Shown one piece after another: positions 6,603-7,411 of a stretch of 7,411 bases of DNA (the stretch's first letter is position 1; each line of letters begins with the position of its first letter). Location: assembly GCA_028869615.1 (NCBI GenBank), contig JAGWRQ010000101.1:1-7411 (forward strand), in the 5' to 3' direction. The DNA comes from Candidatus Methylomirabilota bacterium. GTDB lineage: Bacteria > Methylomirabilota > Methylomirabilia > Methylomirabilales > Methylomirabilaceae. The notes beneath the pieces are model-generated. The model made no database searches. It was not told where the DNA came from and saw only the letters and a program-made list of their open reading frames with translations. Both the position numbers and the translations under genes were made by a program.

Positions 6603-6607
6603 CCTCC
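6603..6607 (-). promoter_or_regulatory. Shine-Dalgarno for the propeller gene
   Basis: On the - strand GGAGG is followed by ACACA and then the ATG at 6597-6595. This is the best ribosome binding site near either candidate start. It favours the long form, with about 39 residues before the hydrophobic signal segment. Confidence 0.55.
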
Positions 6608-6679
6608 GTCTCTGTTAGGAGATCATCGCCGCATCCCTCGGCGCTACCGTCGCGAGTCTGGCGTTACCGCTGTTGTCAG

Positions 6680-6758
6680 GTGCCTTTCAGAATACACCTC
6701 TTCTCTCACAGGCCTCCGTCAGCGTCAAGGTGCGCTTTCGTATAGTGCACTCTCGTAT
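6680..6758 (+). repeat. GTGC-headed short repeats
   Basis: GTGCGCTTTCGTAT (6730-6743) and GTGCACTCTCGTAT (6745-6758) match at 12 of 14 positions, 15 bases apart. A more distant copy, GTGCCTTTCAGAAT, lies at 6680-6693. A further GTGCAGGTTAC starts the hairpin at 6773. Several short direct repeats near a TGTTG sequence (6671) recall the multi-repeat ends of IS21-family elements, but no transposase gene is present. Confidence 0.5.
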
Positions 6759-6772
6759 GGCTCCGGTCGGAA

Positions 6773-6800
6773 GTGCAGGTTACGGGGGTGTAATCTGCAC
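6773..6800 (+). other. Strong 11-bp stem-loop
   Basis: GTGCAGGTTAC (6773-6783) pairs with GTAATCTGCAC (6790-6800) around the loop GGGGGT. Ten pairs are Watson-Crick and one is G-U in a + strand transcript; on the - strand the same position is an A-C mismatch, so the structure is better as + strand RNA or as a DNA inverted repeat. No T-run follows. It could be part of a transposon end, a protein-binding site or a transcript-end structure. Confidence 0.6.
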
Positions 6801-6931
6801 CTGAGATGGCGGCTGAACTTCTTCGGGGTTGCCGCAGGGTAACCCTCCCAAGTCTGTGCGTATCTGGTGTCTCCGCGATGTGGCAACAAGCAAGCCCCAC
6901 TGACGCCTTCTCCTACAGAGTCGCTCACCGT

Positions 6932-7411
6932 TCACTGAAATCGGGCCGCCGCAAGCCATTCCAAACCCTCTTCCTTGTGCATCCGCTCGTCATGCCCGAT
7001 TTGACGAAATACATCCGCTACACTCTCAAAGGAGCCGTAGTCTTCCTCAAAAAGGCTCTTGAAAGACTCTGACTCAAACTGGGGATTGTCCGCCACGAAT
7101 TCCATGTATTCGTGCTCGGCATGGTCCTCAAATTGGGCGTTCAACAGATAACTCCACGACGGCTTGATGACATAAAGGAGCCAGCAGATGTGGTAGTAGG
7201 TGAAGGCGATCACCTGGGGCAGGATGCGATAGAGGAGAACATTTTCTTTGATTCCGCGAGCATGGGTGAGTTCCTCCAGGATGAGCAAGTGCCACATCTC
7301 GTTATCTTGAGCCTCGCGGGCCTCCTTGACCCGATCGAAGACCCGACGGGCAAAATCACGATCTGCATACATGTGGGTAATGGCGATGTAGGCCACGTTC
7401 TCCCAGGACTG
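6932..7411 (-). CDS. Alternative oxidase-like di-iron protein, 5'-truncated by window edge
   Basis: The last 159 codons are visible and the frame is open to the window edge. A GTG at 7396 is probably an internal Val, because starting there would remove the upstream WENVA, which aligns with the iron-ligand LET motif of alternative oxidase helix 1. The other di-iron ligands appear in order: LEELTH (ExxH, residues 45-50 from the edge; NERMH position), FEDHAEHEY (94-102; LEEEA position) and DERMH (141-145; DEAHH position). A hydrophobic stretch between the second and third (ILPQVIAFTYYHICWLLYVI) fits the membrane-surface helices of the family. Alternative oxidases oxidise quinol with oxygen at the cytoplasmic face of the membrane without pumping protons. 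A different ferritin-like di-iron oxidase cannot be excluded. It ends in TGA (6934-6932). Confidence 0.7.
   Translation of the reverse strand, partial: QSWENVAYIAITHMYADRDFARRVFDRVKEAREAQDNEMWHLLILEELTHARGIKENVLLYRILPQVIAFTYYHICWLLYVIKPSWSYLLNAQFEDHAEHEYMEFVADNPQFESESFKSLFEEDYGSFESVADVFRQIGHDERMHKEEGLEWLAAARFQ

Larger units (their letters stand above)
6598..6931. other. Intergenic region between propeller and oxidase-like genes
   Basis: These 334 bp lie downstream of the oxidase-like gene and upstream of the propeller gene, both on the - strand. I find no convincing gene on either strand. The notable contents are the GTGC-headed repeats at 6680-6758, the hairpin at 6773-6800, and a weak GGGTT/AACCC stem near 6828-6846. 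The propeller gene's promoter should lie here, but I found no hexamer pair with acceptable spacing. Confidence 0.6.

Noticed and set aside
6671..6888. Complete small transposon bounded by TGTTGTC and a near-inverted TGGCAACA at 6881-6888
   Set aside because: The ends match at only about 9 of 14 positions and there is no flanking target duplication.
6806..7072. + strand open frame (88 codons) after the hairpin, considered as an istA remnant
   Set aside because: It shows no helix-turn-helix or transposase motif and its second half is antisense to the oxidase-like gene.
7394..7396. GTG start for the oxidase-like gene
   Set aside because: It would drop the upstream WENVA segment that fits helix 1 with an iron-ligand Glu, and the frame is open to the window edge.

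Overview
The window reads as a piece of a GC-rich bacterial chromosome (roughly 60% G+C by eye). Genes use ATG starts with Shine-Dalgarno-like sequences upstream, and several are translationally coupled. The gene order argF-argG-argH followed by an outer-membrane-type lipoprotein suggests a Gram-negative lineage of the deltaproteobacterial or NC10 (Candidatus Methylomirabilis) kind. That assignment is inference from gene order and style, not proof.

Positions 1-4572 (+ strand) form one tight operon. It holds the 3' part of argF (ornithine carbamoyltransferase), argG (argininosuccinate synthase), argH (argininosuccinate lyase) and a lipoprotein with three fibronectin type III-like domains. ArgF, ArgG and ArgH are the last three steps from ornithine to arginine. 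argG and argH overlap by ATGA, and argH and the lipoprotein gene are one base apart. A four-unit heptanucleotide tandem repeat forms the extreme 3' end of argG. A 7-bp hairpin follows the lipoprotein gene and probably marks the operon end.

Positions 4600-5248 (+) hold two small ATGA-overlapping genes that I recall as families DUF7718 and DUF5647. Their architecture, and a TumE-like motif in the first protein, suggest a toxin-antitoxin-like pair.

Positions 5249-6597 hold a noncoding, palindrome-rich spacer. It is followed on the - strand by an exported beta-propeller gene with four Vgb (streptogramin lyase)-type repeats and three PLL-lectin/sialidase-like repeats. One in-frame TAG splits this gene after codon 272, inside the first lectin-type repeat, yet the frame stays open and repeat-bearing for 103 further codons.

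Positions 6598-6931 appear noncoding and carry short GTGC-headed repeats and an 11-bp-stem hairpin, possibly a relic of a transposon end. Positions 6932-7411 (-) hold the 3' part of a di-iron carboxylate protein of the alternative oxidase type, running off the window. The conserved arginine block ends at about 4572. From there to the end the content looks like accessory genes, and the most unusual items are the amber-split chimeric propeller, the small gene pair and the alternative-oxidase-like gene.
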